A DNA stretch of 64,000 nucleotides, taken from positions 78,080,178-78,144,177 of the forward strand of contig NC_083875.1 in assembly GCF_032452875.1 (NCBI RefSeq), given 5' to 3'. Origin of the DNA: Bos javanicus. Taxonomy: Eukaryota > Chordata > Mammalia > Artiodactyla > Bovidae. Under the pieces are notes generated by a model. It did not search any database and was not told the origin of the DNA. It saw nothing but the letters and a program-made list of their open reading frames with translations. A program made the translations under genes and the position numbers. This document shows, one piece after another, positions 52,830 through 64,000 of this stretch (position 1 is its first letter; each line of letters begins with the position of its first letter).

Positions 52830-53645
52830 TTACGAAAGAAATATCTGCTCATTATAGAACTTTAAACATTGCAAATAAATAAAAAGAAGAAAATAAAAAT
52901 CAGCCTAGCTTACCACAGCTGTCAGTATTTGGTGTTTCCTTCCTTTTTCCTTTGCTAATAATCTCCATTCTATTTGAAATGTGCTTTCTTAACTTTAGAT
53001 GACTTTTTGTATTATTAAACATTCTTTTACAAATAGTTTTTGATGGTAGCTTGGTATTTTGTTGTCTAGAAATGACGTACTTCATTTAAATAATTCCCAA
53101 TTTCCAACACTTGGATTATTTCCAGTATTTCCCTATTTTTTTCTAGTTTTGCTGTATGTTCATTTTGAAGATGGACTCAGCACTTTAACTTGTCTCCAAA
53201 TAGAGCCAGTCCCACTGAGAATTAGCAAATGAGACTGTTTCATAGGGGAACACACAGCACACAAAAGAATCCTGGAAACTCAAGATTATTTAGTCACTTG
53301 ATGTTTGTGTTTTCTACTCTCCATTCTTCTTTCTGGACAGTAGCCCCTTCTCTCTTCTTTCTCTTTCCCAGACACATTTTCCCAACATTCCTCAGGATGT
53401 ACAGAGTTCAGAGTTATACATCTCTGCACATTCAACTCTGCAAAGCAAAAAGATCTGCCATCAGCTAAACTAACCATCTTAAGACAGTATTTCCTAGATC
53501 ATCTATTTTAACCAAAATGTTTCACCAAATGATTTATCAAAATATTATACGATTATACAATCTGTAGCTATTTCCTTGAGATTAATTCTTAGGGGTAGAA
53601 TGTCTGTATCAAATCTCATAAAAAATGTGAAGACTTTTGATGACT
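52830..53645 (+). repeat. Probable ancient mammalian repeat, patchy
   Basis: 'aaaataaaaatcagcctagc', 'ggattatttccagtatttcc' and 'gagattaattcttaggggta' occur in the order of a common old mammalian repeat. 53,180-53,520 between the patches looks single-copy. Confidence 0.35.
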
Positions 53646-53651
53646 GTTAGA

Positions 53652-54392
53652 AGTAAGTAAGAGGAATTAAAGAACCTCTTGATGAAGGTGAAAGAGGAGA
53701 GTGAAAAAGCTGGCTTAAAGGCAACATTCAGAAAACAAAGATCATGGCATCTGGTCCCATCACTTCATGGTAAATAGATGAGAAACAGTGGAAACAGTCA
53801 CAGAATTTATTTTCCTGGGCTCCAAAATCACTGTGGATGGTGACTGCAGCCATGAAATTAAAAGACGCTTGTTCCTTGGAATAAAAGCTCTGACCAACCT
53901 AGACAGTGTATTAAATAGCAGAGACATTACTTTGCTGACAAAGGTCCATCTAGTTAAAGCTATGGTTTTTCCAGGAGTCATGTATGGATGTGAGAGTTGG
54001 ATTATAAAGAAAGCTGAGCGCTGACAAATTGATGCCTTCAAACTGTAGTGCCGGAGAAGACTCTTGGGAGTGGCTTAGATAGCAAGGAGAGCCAACCAGT
54101 CAATCCCAAAGGAAAGCAACCCTGAATATTCATTGGAAGCACTGATATTAAAGCTCCAATACTTTGGCCACCTAATGTGAAGAACTGACTCATTGAAAAA
54201 GATCCTTATGCTGGGAAAGATTGAAGGCAGGAGGGGAAAGGACGATAGAGGACAATATGATTGGATGGCATCACTGACTCAATGGACATGAATTTGAGCA
54301 AACTCTGGGAGTTGGCGAAGGACAGGGAAGCCTGGCGTGCTGCAGTCCATGGGGTCACAAAGAGTCAGACACAACTGAATGACTGAAGAACA
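53652..54392 (+). mobile_element. Decayed 5'-truncated BovB
   Basis: Starts just after the YADD region ('aagaacctcttgatgaaggt'), keeps the KITVDGDCSHEIKRR block and MYGCESW (about 53983), then stops and shifts accumulate. It ends near 54390 with an irregular (AAC)n instead of (GAACT)n. More diverged than the other BovB copies here. Confidence 0.9.
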
Positions 54393-54570
54393 ACAACAAA
54401 AATGAGTAAGGTGCATTGATTTGCTCTCTGCCAGTGCTCCTGAGCGACTGCAGTAATTAAGCTGAGACTTGGAGCTGCATTTCTTGGGTCCTTCTGTCAC
54501 CCTGTTCTCCATCAGCATCGTCAGCTGAACCACATCATCAGAGTTCAGCCAGGGGAGCAGAACCACTGTG
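54393..54570. other. Single-copy DNA, nothing recognised
   Basis: GC-richer than average; probably continuous with 54799-54831 and 55031-55500 before the SINE insertions. Not recognised. Confidence 0.35.
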
Positions 54571-54790
54571 CCTGTGTGCTAAGTCGCTTCAGTCATTCTG
54601 GCTCTTTGTGACCCTATGGGCTGTAGCCTGTGAGGCCCCTCTGTCTGTGGGATTCTCCAGGCAAGAATATGGGAATGGGTTGCCATTCCTTCCTCCAGGG
54701 GATCTTCCCAACTCAGAGACTGAAACCCTATCTCTTATGTGTCTCCTGCATTGGCAGGCGGATTCTTTACCACTAGTGCCATTTGGGAAG
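54571..54790 (-). mobile_element. Bov-tA SINE
   Basis: Reverse copy from 'ctgtgtgctaagtcgcttca' to the tRNA-like head 'cactagtgccatttgggaag'. Target duplication CCACTGTG at 54563-54570 and 54791-54798. Confidence 0.96.
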
Positions 54791-54831
54791 CCACTGTGAG
54801 TGGTATGGAAATGGGATTTGTGGTAGCGATA

Positions 54832-55030
54832 GGCTTCCCTGTGGTTCAGATGGTAAAGAATCTGCCTGCAATGTGGGAGACCCAGGTTTGACCCCTGGGT
54901 CGGGAAGATCCCCTGGAGTAGTGAATGGCTACCCACTGCAGTATTCTTGCTTGGAGAATCCCATGAATAGAGGAGTCTGGTGGACTACAGACCATGGGGT
55001 CGCAGAGTCGGACACGACTGAGTGACTGAC
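54832..55030 (+). mobile_element. Bov-tA SINE
   Basis: 'ggcttccctgtggttcagat' head to 'cacgactgagtgactgac' end. It lies 41 bp from the preceding SINE in the opposite orientation. Confidence 0.95.
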
Positions 55031-55966
55031 CCTTTAACTTTCACCTTCAGACTTTATACAACTATGGAAGAGCTAAGGCAGTCAAGTTCTGGAAGGAGAC
55101 TGGTTGGAGGATCAGAGAAAAGTCGCCAGCTAGTGACTTTGAAGGCCTATGAAGGGGAACTGTTTGGTGGTTGGTCTGACATTGCTGTAGGTCATCAAGG
55201 CAGGCAGTTGGGAAGAAAAGCTGGAGGTGAAGCAGAGGAAAATGAACAGATCGGAATGTATGAGGGCAAACTATCTGTCTTTCACTGCATCTAACTCTGG
55301 TGATGCCGCTGACCTGTAGGAAAGCTGGTGCTTGTTGCTGTGAAGCCATGTGCCGGCCCGGAACTAGGAGGAACTGACTGAAGGGATCTGGCAGGAGCTG
55401 AAGGAGCTGTACAGCCTGTTGCTGCTCCAGGCTGACAAGATGAGCCAGGTCAGGAACGTGTGTAACCTGCATTCAAGTTCCAAGCATAACAGCTGCTGCC
55501 TACTCTGTGGCTTCCAAATCTCATGCAAATTGCTCTTGCATACAAGTCTAGCTTGAAACTGTATGAGGAAAGGACTTTTGGGAAGAATAGGCCCAGGTTA
55601 GCTAAGAGGACACAAAGTAAAATCACAGGTGACTTCTATTAGTCAGTCTCAGAAGCATTTACTATTGACCAGGGAAGTTATGAGATAGGTTGGGGTGAAG
55701 GATAGCAGAGTCAAAGAATCTTGCTCATAGTTTTTCCCATAAGATAAAAGATTTTTTCAGAAGCAAAAACATATTTACACCAAAGACCAAATTCTGCAGA
55801 GAAATTTTACACTTTTGAGTCAATTATAGGAATTACTGAACCATATAGTCTCAGGTCTGTTGCAAGAGGTATTGAAAAGCCAAGCATAGAAATTCCACGT
55901 TTGCATTATTTCCCTGAAACAGACTTAGTAAGTGACCTGAATTAACCTATGTATGGAAGCCTATAT
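55031..55966. other. Single-copy DNA, in part exon-like
   Basis: 55,045-55,480 is GC-richer with coding-like stretches on the plus strand (for example a leucine/glutamate-rich stretch ELKELYSLLLLQADKM at about 55394-55441) and a 136-codon frame on the minus strand (55472-55062). Neither is recognised. It may be a decayed processed pseudogene or an old LTR. Confidence 0.3.
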
Positions 55967-56096
55967 TGGAGAAGGAAATGGCAACCCACTCCAGTATTCT
56001 AGCCTGAAGAATTCCATGGACATAGGAGCCTGGAGGGCTAAAAGTCCATGGGGTCTCGAGGAGTCAGACATGACTGAGTGATTAACATACACACAA
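55967..56096 (+). mobile_element. BovA monomer SINE
   Basis: Single BovA unit without tRNA head. Target duplication ATGGAAGCCTATAT (55953-55966) versus ATGGAAACTTATAT (56097-56110). Confidence 0.95.
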
Positions 56097-56110
56097 ATGG
56101 AAACTTATAT

Positions 56111-56760
56111 GGAGAATATAAGAATATCCCCTATCAAAAATAGAATTCATTGATAATAGAGTTGCTGCTAATCTGATTATCATGAAGAACTTTAGAGTAG
56201 GTGAACTTGTCTGTAATAGCAGTTTCCCTCTACCACTGGGAGAACTAGCTGCCTTTTATTGCTGTCAAAGGATGTTTGTCATACATTCCAAACATAGGCA
56301 ACAAAAAGTCTCCTTTCAGTGTTAAAGAATTCAATATTGTCAACTCCTGAATATTCCTGCTTTGGAAGAAATTTTCAGTGGTAAACAAAAATTTTCAAGA
56401 TTATCCTGTTCTGTGGCATAGTTTTTTCCAGTTTTATTGACAGCGGTGGTAGTGTGAGAGGTAGAGTGAGAAGGCTGAATGAAATAGGTGGTGGACTTTA
56501 AATAACTCCATCTTTGTATCCTTGTACTTATTACAGAGGTTAATTCCCACTAATTACTGATACTTCTAGTATTGGTAAAAAAAAAAGGTAGTCATGCTTA
56601 TATTACTGCCTAACAACATTTTTCCAACAACATTTTGCACAATGGTGCTGCATTTTATTATGAAGGATCCTTAAGAAAATTCCCAAAAGGGGTCAGACAG
56701 TATTGGTACAGATCTGGAAAACTGTATTTTTTTTTTTTTAAGAATGTTCATACCAATTTT
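56111..56760. other. Single-copy DNA, nothing recognised
   Basis: Includes a T-run near 56727-56739. No repeat or exon recognised. Confidence 0.45.
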
Positions 56761-57030
56761 GGAGAAGGAAATGGAGACACACTCCAGTACTCTTGCCTGG
56801 AGGATTCCATGGATGGGGGAGACTGGTAGGCTGCAGTCCATGGGGTCGTAGAGAGTCGGACACGACTGAGCGACTTCACTTTCTTTCTTTCTATAGTTCC
56901 TTTTGGAGAAGGAAATGGTAACCCACACCAGTGTTCTTGCCTGAAGAATCCCATGGACGGGGGAGCCTGGTGGGCTGCCGTCTATGGGGTTGCAAAGAGT
57001 TGGACACGACTGAGCAACTAACACACACAC
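56761..57030 (+). mobile_element. Bov-A2 SINE
   Basis: Two BovA monomers with an altered linker containing (CTTT)n at 56878-56891, ending in a short (AC)n. Target duplication ACCAATTTT at 56752-56760 and 57031-57039. Confidence 0.96.
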
Positions 57031-57380
57031 ACCAATTTTATTCCCAATGTTCCAAAACTGGGAATAATGAAATATCCAGAAGAATGGATAAAAACGTGGT
57101 GGCATATTCATAATATGACATGTTGTTGTTCAGTCACTTAAGTCATGTCTGACTCTTTTGTGACCCCATGGACTGTAGCCCGCCAGGCTGCTTTGCCCAT
57201 GGGATTTCCTGGGCAAGAATACTGGAGTGGGTTGCCATTTCTTTCTCCAGGGGATCTTCCTGATCCAGGGATTTGCATTGGCAGGTGGATTCTTTACTGC
57301 TGAGCCACCAGGGAAGCCCCAATATGAGATGCCACACAATGTAAAGAATACATTTCACCTACATGAAACAACATGGTGAA
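57031..57380 (+). mobile_element. Old L1 ORF2 C-terminal fragment, interrupted by SINE
   Basis: 'agaagaatggataaaaacgt', 'ggcatattcataatatgaca' and, after the Bov-tA, 'catgaaacaacatggtgaa' are L1 ORF2 3' coding sequence. Left edge is hidden by the Bov-A2. Confidence 0.7.
57123..57320 (-). mobile_element. Bov-tA SINE
   Basis: Reverse copy from 'ttgttgttcagtcacttaag' to 'tgagccaccagggaagcccc' with a 15-20 bp loss in the tRNA-like head. Target duplication AATATGACATG (57112-57122) versus AATATGAGATG (57321-57331). Confidence 0.95.
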
Positions 57381-57395
57381 GGAAAGATCTTTTTT

Positions 57396-58705
57396 TTTAA
57401 CTGAAGCACAGTTGGTTTACGATGTTATGTTAATTTCTTCTACACAGAAAAGTGATTCAGATATATGAATGTATGTATAGCTGAAATATATATATATATG
57501 TATATACACACATTTGTTTTTATATTCTTTTCTGTTATGGTTTATCACAGGATATTGAGTATAGATCCTTATGCTGTATAGTAAGCTCTGTTTATAAGCT
57601 CTCTATGTAATAGCCTGCATCTGCTAACCCCAAATTCCCCCTCCATCCCTTCCCCTCCACAACCCCCTTGGCAAAGTCTGTTTTTAAGTATCTGAGTCTG
57701 TTTCCGTTTTGTAGATGTTTATTGTGCCATATTTTAGATTCCACATGTAAGTGATATCATTTGGTATTTGTCTTTCTCTGTCTGACTTACCTCACTTAGA
57801 ATGATAATCTCTAGGTCCATCTGTGTTGCTGCAAATGGCATTATTTCATTCTTTTTTATGGCTGAGTAGCGTTCCATCGTGTATATGTACCACATCCTTT
57901 TTGTTTATTCATCTGTTGATGGACATTTAGGTTGTTTCCATGTCTTGGCTGTTGTGAACAGTGCTGCTATGAACACAGGGGTGCATGTATCTTTTTGAAT
58001 TAAAGTTTTGTCCAGATATGCCCAGGAGTGGGATTGCTGACGGAGAAGGCAATGGCACCCCACTCCAGTATTCTTGCCTGGAAAATCCCATGGACGGAGG
58101 AGCCTGTAGGCTACAGTCCATGGGGTCGCTGAGGGTCGGACATGACTGAGCGACTTCACTTTCACTTTTCACTTTCATGCATTGAAGAAGGAAATGGCAA
58201 CCCACTCCAGTGTTCTTGCCTGGAGAATTCCAGGGACGGGGGAGCCTGGTGGGCTGCCGTCTATGGGGTCACACAGAGTCGGACATGACTGAAGTGACTT
58301 AGCAGCAGCAGCAGCATTGCTAAATCATATGGCCACTCTATTTTTAGTTTTTTGAGGAACCTCCATACTGTTTTCCCATGGTGGCTGCACCAACTTACAT
58401 TCCCACCAACAGTTTAGGAGGTTTTCCTTTTCTCCACACCCTCTCCAGCATTTGTTATTTATAGATTTTAATGATGGCCATTCTGACCAGTGTGGGGTGA
58501 TACTGCATTATAGTTTTGATTTGCATTTTTCTAATAATTAGTAATATTGAGCATCTTTTCATGTCCCTGTTGGCCATCTGCATGTCTTCTTTGGAGAAAT
58601 ATCTATTTCGATTTTCTGCCTGTTTTGATTGAATGTTTTGTTTTTTGTTGTTGTTGCTGTCGAGTTGTATGAGCTGTTTGTATATTTTGGGAATTAAGCC
58701 CTTGT
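57396..58705 (-). mobile_element. 5'-truncated L1
   Basis: 3' UTR with an (AT)n at 57487-57500, then the C-terminal ORF2 region in reverse, broken by stops and by a Bov-A2 at 58041-58315. Truncated at about 58705. Target duplication GGAAAGATCTTTTTT (57381-57395) versus GGAAAGCTCTTTTTT (58706-58720). Confidence 0.95.
58041..58315 (+). mobile_element. Bov-A2 SINE inside L1
   Basis: Two BovA monomers, linker 'cttcactttcacttttcact' and (AGC)n end. Target duplication ATTGCTGA (58033-58040) versus ATTGCTAA (58316-58323). Confidence 0.97.
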
Positions 58706-58720
58706 GGAAAGCTCTTTTTT

Positions 58721-60300
58721 ATTATTCTCACACCTATAGATGAGACTTATAGAGCATCACCACTGCTCTTAAGTGAGGTGTATTGGCCAGAGTTCTGCTG
58801 AAAATGACCCTAGACTGAGATTCAAGGGTGCCTTCCAGAACCACACCATCAAACTGAACTACTAGGGAGCTGCTGCCTCCAAAAATGAAAATTGCTTATT
58901 TGGGAAGTCTCCTTACAGCTACAGCCTGCTTCTTCAGACTTTCTAGCAATCCTAGGAGCTCTTTATATCCTTAACAATCTCTTTGTGTTTAAGCTAATCA
59001 AGGTGACTGCAATAAAGACTATGACTTCATAGCAGTTGGCACTGGAATCTATGTTGAGGAGAAGGTGGACTTTTAAAATTTTTATTTATTCATTCATTTA
59101 CTCATTCATTTATATTACAAACGGTAACTATTTAGCCAGTTGACTTTTTCAACTTTGAGAGTCAACTCAGATATAAGGGCCTCAGCAGAAAGCAACTTTC
59201 TGCCTTGGTATAGCTTTATTTCTTTCCCTCCCTGCTTTCAAAGTGGTTACCTAGCCTGAATTTACTATTGAGTCTTCCTGAAAGGTACAAAAAGCAGCCA
59301 ACACTTGCCAACATACTCTGTTTTTCCGCAAAGCTATCACCCTGGTGGGCACCTTTAACCAAACTCTCCATATCAGAGAGAAAAGGGAACCTGTGGGGCC
59401 ATCCAGATCTGCCTCTGCCTCTTCAGGTCCTCTTCTCTTTGCAGAGAATAATTAATATTGTTTGACATCCATTGACAGAGGCTCAAACTGCACAATCTCT
59501 CTCTGGAGTCACATATACTGTTAGTAGGGCCTGAAACTCAGGTAATTCAGTGAATTTCTTGAGGAAAAATTATACAAAACTACAAACAGAATGTTAGTTA
59601 TCAATAGGGAATGCTTGGAATTGGAAAACAAATCATGAAACTACATATGTAAAAAAGCAGGCAAATATCAGCAACTTCATAAACTGCATAAAACAACATT
59701 GTGGACTCTTATTTGTGTGCCTGACAAATCTCTAAAATATTCCCCCCCCTTCTCTGTTTTTGGCTAAATAAAAAAGGACATGTAAAGGACACATAGCAAA
59801 GTCACCAAATTCACTGAATTGAAGTGTCTCAAGCTTGCTCCATCGTCTGTACCAACTATGTTTTCCTTTACGAGGCCATCCAGCTTCCTTCCTTTTGTTT
59901 CCTGTATTAGTGTTCTGAGTCTCCAAATCACTTTTATCTTTTCTATTTTAATTTTCATCTACTTTTTATTGGCTGTTGTAATTCTTTTTTCCCCTTATCT
60001 TTATGATTTTGATCATCAAAGATTTTAGTTTCCATTATCTTCTAAAAGCAAGAAAGGTTTTTTTTTTTTTTTTTTGACACTTTAAAGCTCTGCTAATTTT
60101 TACTTTTTGATTCACATTATTGGCTTCCATCAGGGTGTTTCCCTCCTGTCATATTTCTTTTAGTAGGATCAGTGATTCTGAAAGCAATACATAATCTGAA
60201 AATAAGGTCCATATGAGCAATTGAGATGCATTTTGAAATTTCTACCAAGTTGGGTTGTGTTATATAGTTGAGTAATCAAATTACACTTATAATGGCACCT
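58721..60300. other. Single-copy DNA, nothing recognised
   Basis: Simple repeats only: (ATTC)n-like at 59077-59112 and an 18-T run at 60058-60075. Open frames (60-69 codons) are not recognised. Confidence 0.45.
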
Positions 60301-60313
60301 GTTGGTTGACCAG

Positions 60314-60521
60314 GGGCTTCCCTAATGGCTTAGATGCTAAAGAAACTTCCTGCAATGCAGGAAACCTGGGTTCAATCCCTGGGTCAAGAAGACCTCCTGG
60401 AGAATTAAATGGCAACCCACTCCAGTATTCTTGCCTGGAGAATTCCATGGACAAAGGAACTTGCCAGGCTATAGACCATGGGATTGCAAAGAGTTGGACA
60501 TGACTGAGTGACTAACAATGG
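60314..60521 (+). mobile_element. Bov-tA SINE
   Basis: Complete copy with a perfect 13-bp target duplication GTTGGTTGACCAG at 60301-60313 and 60522-60534. Confidence 0.98.
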
Positions 60522-60534
60522 GTTGGTTGACCAG

Positions 60535-61444
60535 TTGAACACTATGTATAGGAGTTTTGTCGCTGGAGTAGTTTTCTTTTTCTTCTAGGCCATTTCTGAG
60601 CATTGGTGGCGATACTGCATGCCATCTCATCAGGCATTGTTAGACTTTGTCAGGAAAGGGTGTGTTAGACATGCTAAGATTCAATCTGACACCTTGGAGT
60701 ACATAAAATATGGGACCTCATATGGCAACTGTTTGTACTACAATTTGTAACCTATATGTGTATCCTGTACACAATGCAGAAATTCTGATGCATTCCATTT
60801 CACATAATTTCCAACAAACATGAAAAAATCATATGATAGGTTTATTATTGTATCAGCTGTGTTGAGTATTCCAGATAAGAGGAATTCTGACCAGGGGTCT
60901 TCTGCTTACAATATTACATATCTGATGACTGGAAGACTTGCCCATAGTCTGGCTTCTGGCTGCACACAGTTCAGTCCTTGTTTTCCCTCCATTATCCTCA
61001 TCCTTTCAGTAGCAAGGGTCACTGGGTCCTTTGTCTCCTGATACAGTCACTGGCCTAGGTCTTCATGCCATGATATTTGGTGTTAGCACAGTGGGCAGCT
61101 GGAGTATTTCTGGAAGCCATCCCTACAAAGGGAAGATTAAACCACATACAAATGTGACCGTGAACTGTGTAAACATATTCCAAGCTAAACTCAAGCTACT
61201 TGTATCACCAACTCTCCTTCAGTGGTATTCAGAAATACCTGTGGCCACTCCAAAACCACCCCACATAAAGGGAAGTGTGATGGAGGAAAAGACAGAGTGG
61301 AACGAGACTGTGGAATTGACCAATGAAGGTTAAAAATCTAATTTTTGCAAACTTTATAAAACCTATGACCATGTTTTGAACTCTTGGAACTCTTGTCAGG
61401 GTCTTGGAAGGGCCAGGAGGCAAGGGTCCCTAGAAAATTCTGGG
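60535..61444. other. Unclassified DNA
   Basis: No repeat named. A 100-codon plus frame (61031-61333) is followed about 110 bp later by an L1-like polyadenylated end, so the stretch may belong to an old retroelement. No domain is recognised. Confidence 0.35.
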
Positions 61445-61498
61445 CAATTGTTCTGTAAACCTTAAACTGCTGTAAAAAATAAAGTCAAATTAAAAAAA
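61445..61498 (+). mobile_element. Old L1-like 3' end with A-tail
   Basis: 'gtaaaccttaaactgctgta' then 'aataaagtcaaatt' and an A-run parallel the L1M 3' end at 9236-9285. Confidence 0.6.
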
Positions 61499-61879
61499 AA
61501 TACATTGTGGGCATCATCAGAAGAGTAAACGGGGTGGGAGATATCACGGTGGTCACTTTTAGAAAACATATAATTTTCCTTACTGGGGTCTTATGTGCTC
61601 CAGGCCATCTGTTCTCTGGACAGAGACTCGGAATTGGTCCTGTCCTGCGGCCCTTCTCCAGTCTTTGGTCTGAAAGAAGAGGGTTGTGCCCATGGGATTG
61701 AGGTCCTGCCACTTCCGGACTCACATCCAAAGACCACAACCGTGATGTGAATCATAGCCCTGTGATGATGAATATGTTCATGCTCAAAATTCTCTTTCTA
61801 GAATAGCTTTCAAAGGAATCCAGGAAACTGGGACATTTATTCAGGGATTTCTGTGCAAAAGGGCAGTTTTGGCTAAAGA
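61499..61879. other. Single-copy DNA, nothing recognised
   Basis: No repeat or exon recognised. Confidence 0.45.
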
Positions 61880-62110
61880 AAAATCAGAGAGCTCTAAATT
61901 GGGAATCCAGCTCCATCACTGTTAGTTGGGTGGTCTTGAGAAAGTTACTTGACCTCTTTGGATCCCAGTTTTTCCAACTATAAAGTGTATTATATATGCT
62001 ATAATAATATTAGCAAATAATGATGTGGCACTTGCTATGTGCCAGACACTGTTTTAAGCCCTTTCGGTTTACTTAATCACTTAATAATTTGTATCACTCA
62101 TGGTTGTCAG
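61880..62110. mobile_element. Two MIR fragments in opposite orientation
   Basis: 61,895-61,985 ('ccagctccatcactgttagt', 'gagaaagttacttgacctct') is MIR in plus orientation. 62,025-62,100 ('cacttgctatgtgccagaca', 'ctgttttaagccctttcggt') is MIR 3' sequence in minus orientation. Confidence 0.75.
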
Positions 62111-62800
62111 GTGGATTAGCCCTAAGCTGAGTACCTTATTGTTCCTGGCTTACTGTATGTTCAAAGAAAATTTTCCACTTCCAGTAGCACTTGTCCGGGA
62201 GTTATTAAAATAGAATGCCATGCTTCTTCATAGCTGGTTCTAACCTATTGAAGCTAATAAATGACCAGGAGCCTTCAGTAGCCTGGGGGACATCAGACCC
62301 TCTCTGGGCCTAACTGAAGACTTTCCTGACCGATAAGCAATGGGTCTGTATAAACCAACTCCGTATAGACTTGTGGACTCATTCACTGCTTTATAGAGTT
62401 CTCAATCCTTAATTAACATAATCACCATGAAATCTCCTGTATTACACTTAAGAATTCCTGATTTTTCCTGTTTTGTGAGGTCTCAGTTAATTTACTCACC
62501 AGTGGTTATTTCCTTGCCTGATAACTTTTACCCCAGGCACTGATGTCTTTGTTTTCCCCTTCAATATGTAGGAAGTCAGTCAATTAATAGGTGTTTTTGT
62601 TAACTTTACATGCTATTTACGTATGTGTTTCTCTCTTTGATGAGTGAGGTGAGGGATGGTGTCTCTAAGGCTGGCAATTCCTTTTCTGTACTCAGTACCG
62701 CATGACCACTCTGCTCTTGCCAAACAAATGTAGGACTGTGGGGCAACCGGGTTGCTGGGAATTTATGCAATCTGGAGGCGGTGGTGGTGGTGGGGAGCTA
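62111..62800. other. Single-copy DNA with a short (GGT)n
   Basis: (GGT)5-like at 62778-62792. Otherwise nothing recognised. Confidence 0.45.
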
Positions 62801-62944
62801 TTTTTTAAGTTAATTAATTCATCTGGCTGCACCAGGTCTTAGCTGTGGCACATTGAGGCATGTGGGATCTAGTTCCCTTCCAGGGCTCGAACCCGGGCCC
62901 GGGCATTGGGAGTGTGAAGACTTAGGACCACCAAGAAAGTCCCT
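62801..62944 (-). mobile_element. CHR-type SINE, short copy
   Basis: T-rich tail, 'tggctgcaccaggtcttagc', 'catgtgggatctagttccct', 'agggctcgaacccgggcccg' with a clear B-box-like part in reverse. Confidence 0.88.
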
Positions 62945-63138
62945 GGGAGGGGCCTATTTAAGGAAAAGAATTTTTTAAATTTTCAGCAAATTTTTATTTT
63001 TGAACAAATACTTATTTAAGGTGAGAAAATAGAATCCAACAAATTACAAATTTAAAACAAGTGAGAAATGACACTCTCCTGATGGAAATGCTTATGAAGG
63101 GTTACCTTTTCATATTACAAACCTCCAAAGGAGCTTAT
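62945..63138. other. Single-copy AT-rich DNA
   Basis: Short spacer, nothing recognised. Confidence 0.4.
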
Positions 63139-63253
63139 AGAGAAGGAAATGGCAACTCACTCTAGTATTCTTGTCTAGGAAATCCCATGGACAGAGGAGC
63201 CTGGCGGGCTGCAGCCCATGGGGTCGCAAAGAGTTGGACACTGAGCATGCACG
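63139..63253 (+). mobile_element. BovA monomer SINE
   Basis: Single BovA unit. Perfect 13-bp target duplication CAAAGGAGCTTAT at 63126-63138 and 63254-63266. The end 'ggacactgagcatgcacg' has lost the usual 'cacgactgag' repeat. Confidence 0.96.
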
Positions 63254-63266
63254 CAAAGGAGCTTAT

Positions 63267-64000
63267 GTAAGTGCAGGGCCCTGAAGTTGAAGCTTAATCA
63301 GCTTCATGGCAAATCTCACTCTGATGACCACAATACTCCTACATCTTAAACCCCCTCCCTCAGAAGTTCAATGCTTCTGGCTTTCTTTCAGCTTCCTGTT
63401 AGAAATAGAAGGTTTTGGAATTGGAGACAATGACTTTCTTATTGGTTAGAATCTGGCCCTTTCCCTGTGGATTGCCTCCCTATTTGGAAATTAATTAACT
63501 TCTCTGAGCTTTGCTTTCTTTCTTTATAAATGTAATCAGAGAACATGCAGGCTTGCCACCTATGATTCTTCTGTTAGAGGCATCAAGTGATGTGAGTGAC
63601 AGAGTTTAAAGTTTCTTAGCCCCCAATCCAGGAAAACTCATGTGATTTTTAGTACTGAGGTCCTAGAGGGCTCTACCCCAAGGAAATCCAATCTACAGCC
63701 CTCTCTAAAAAGCAAAGTAACCAATAGGTAATCTAAGATATGGAAATGTATACTGTGTGCCTACAGACAAATAATAATGAGTGATTTTAAGAGATAATGA
63801 ATAGCATTTCCTCATGGTTGATGGGAGGAGTCTCTTTGATGGCTGTTCTCCAGGTGCTTCCAGATACCTACCTGAGGGCAGTTTCTGTGACTGCCATTGT
63901 CTAGCACTTTAATGGACCTATAGCCACTCCCTAAATGTTTGATGAATAAACACTTATATAACAAAAGAGTCCTGTTTTATAGAAGTGGTAACTAAAAATT
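63267..64000. other. Single-copy DNA, nothing firmly recognised
   Basis: A weak MIR-like piece lies at 63475-63545 ('aattaattaacttctctgag'). Otherwise nothing is seen up to the window edge. Confidence 0.4.

Noticed and set aside
1..64000. CRISPR array, bacterial operon, integron or other prokaryotic system
   Set aside because: All repeat families are those of a ruminant nuclear genome; no spaced direct repeats or compact gene clusters occur.

Overview
This window is nuclear DNA of a ruminant (Pecora, most likely a bovid), and it contains no host protein-coding exon that I can recognise. The evidence is the repeat content: many Bov-tA and Bov-A2 SINEs, BovB (RTE-type) LINEs ending in (GAACT)n tails, artiodactyl CHR-type SINEs and bovid-type L1s. 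Older mammalian repeats are also present (MIR, MER3, Tigger1-like, L1M, MLT1/MaLR). The sequence is AT-rich, has no CpG island, and carries only broken transposon reading frames. It is intergenic DNA or the inside of a large intron.

Layout. 1-3.9 kb: mostly single-copy DNA with a MER3 hAT element and a possible conserved non-coding block. 3.9-9.3 kb: old L1M pieces, a Tigger1-like DNA transposon with the start of its dead transposase, and an L1M holding two SINEs. 9.8-17.7 kb: scattered SINEs, MIRs and a small L1, plus a single-copy stretch with a perfect 14-bp TAATTA palindrome. 18-23.5 kb: an antisense MLT1-like LTR and MaLR internal region, then a nearly complete BovB on the plus strand. 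23.5-34.7 kb: old L1s, a fold-back BovB fragment, MIRs, three 5'-truncated L1s and a 1.9-kb BovB lying in a MIR.

34.8-50.9 kb is the most striking part. A minus-strand BovB (34771-49842) is split by a structurally full-length minus-strand L1 (35267-45810) with a 14-bp target duplication. That L1 holds two more BovB copies and a Bov-A2 SINE, and the host BovB holds yet another BovB in its endonuclease region. A further BovB lies head-to-head 30 bp beyond its 5' end. 51-64 kb: old repeats, a decayed BovB, many SINEs (two adjacent inverted pairs), a 1.3-kb L1 and single-copy DNA.

No operon or gene network is present. The functional logic is that of retrotransposition: BovB is the LINE partner of the Bov-A/Bov-tA SINEs, and both parent and offspring can be compared here. 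All autonomous elements seen are inactivated by stops, frameshifts, nested insertions or changed catalytic residues. I found no RNA gene, CRISPR array or new coding system. The best leads are element structure (BovB 5' monomers, the BovB-to-BovA junction, a shared change in the BovB endonuclease motif, unusual insertion junctions) and a few single-copy blocks that look like conserved regulatory DNA.
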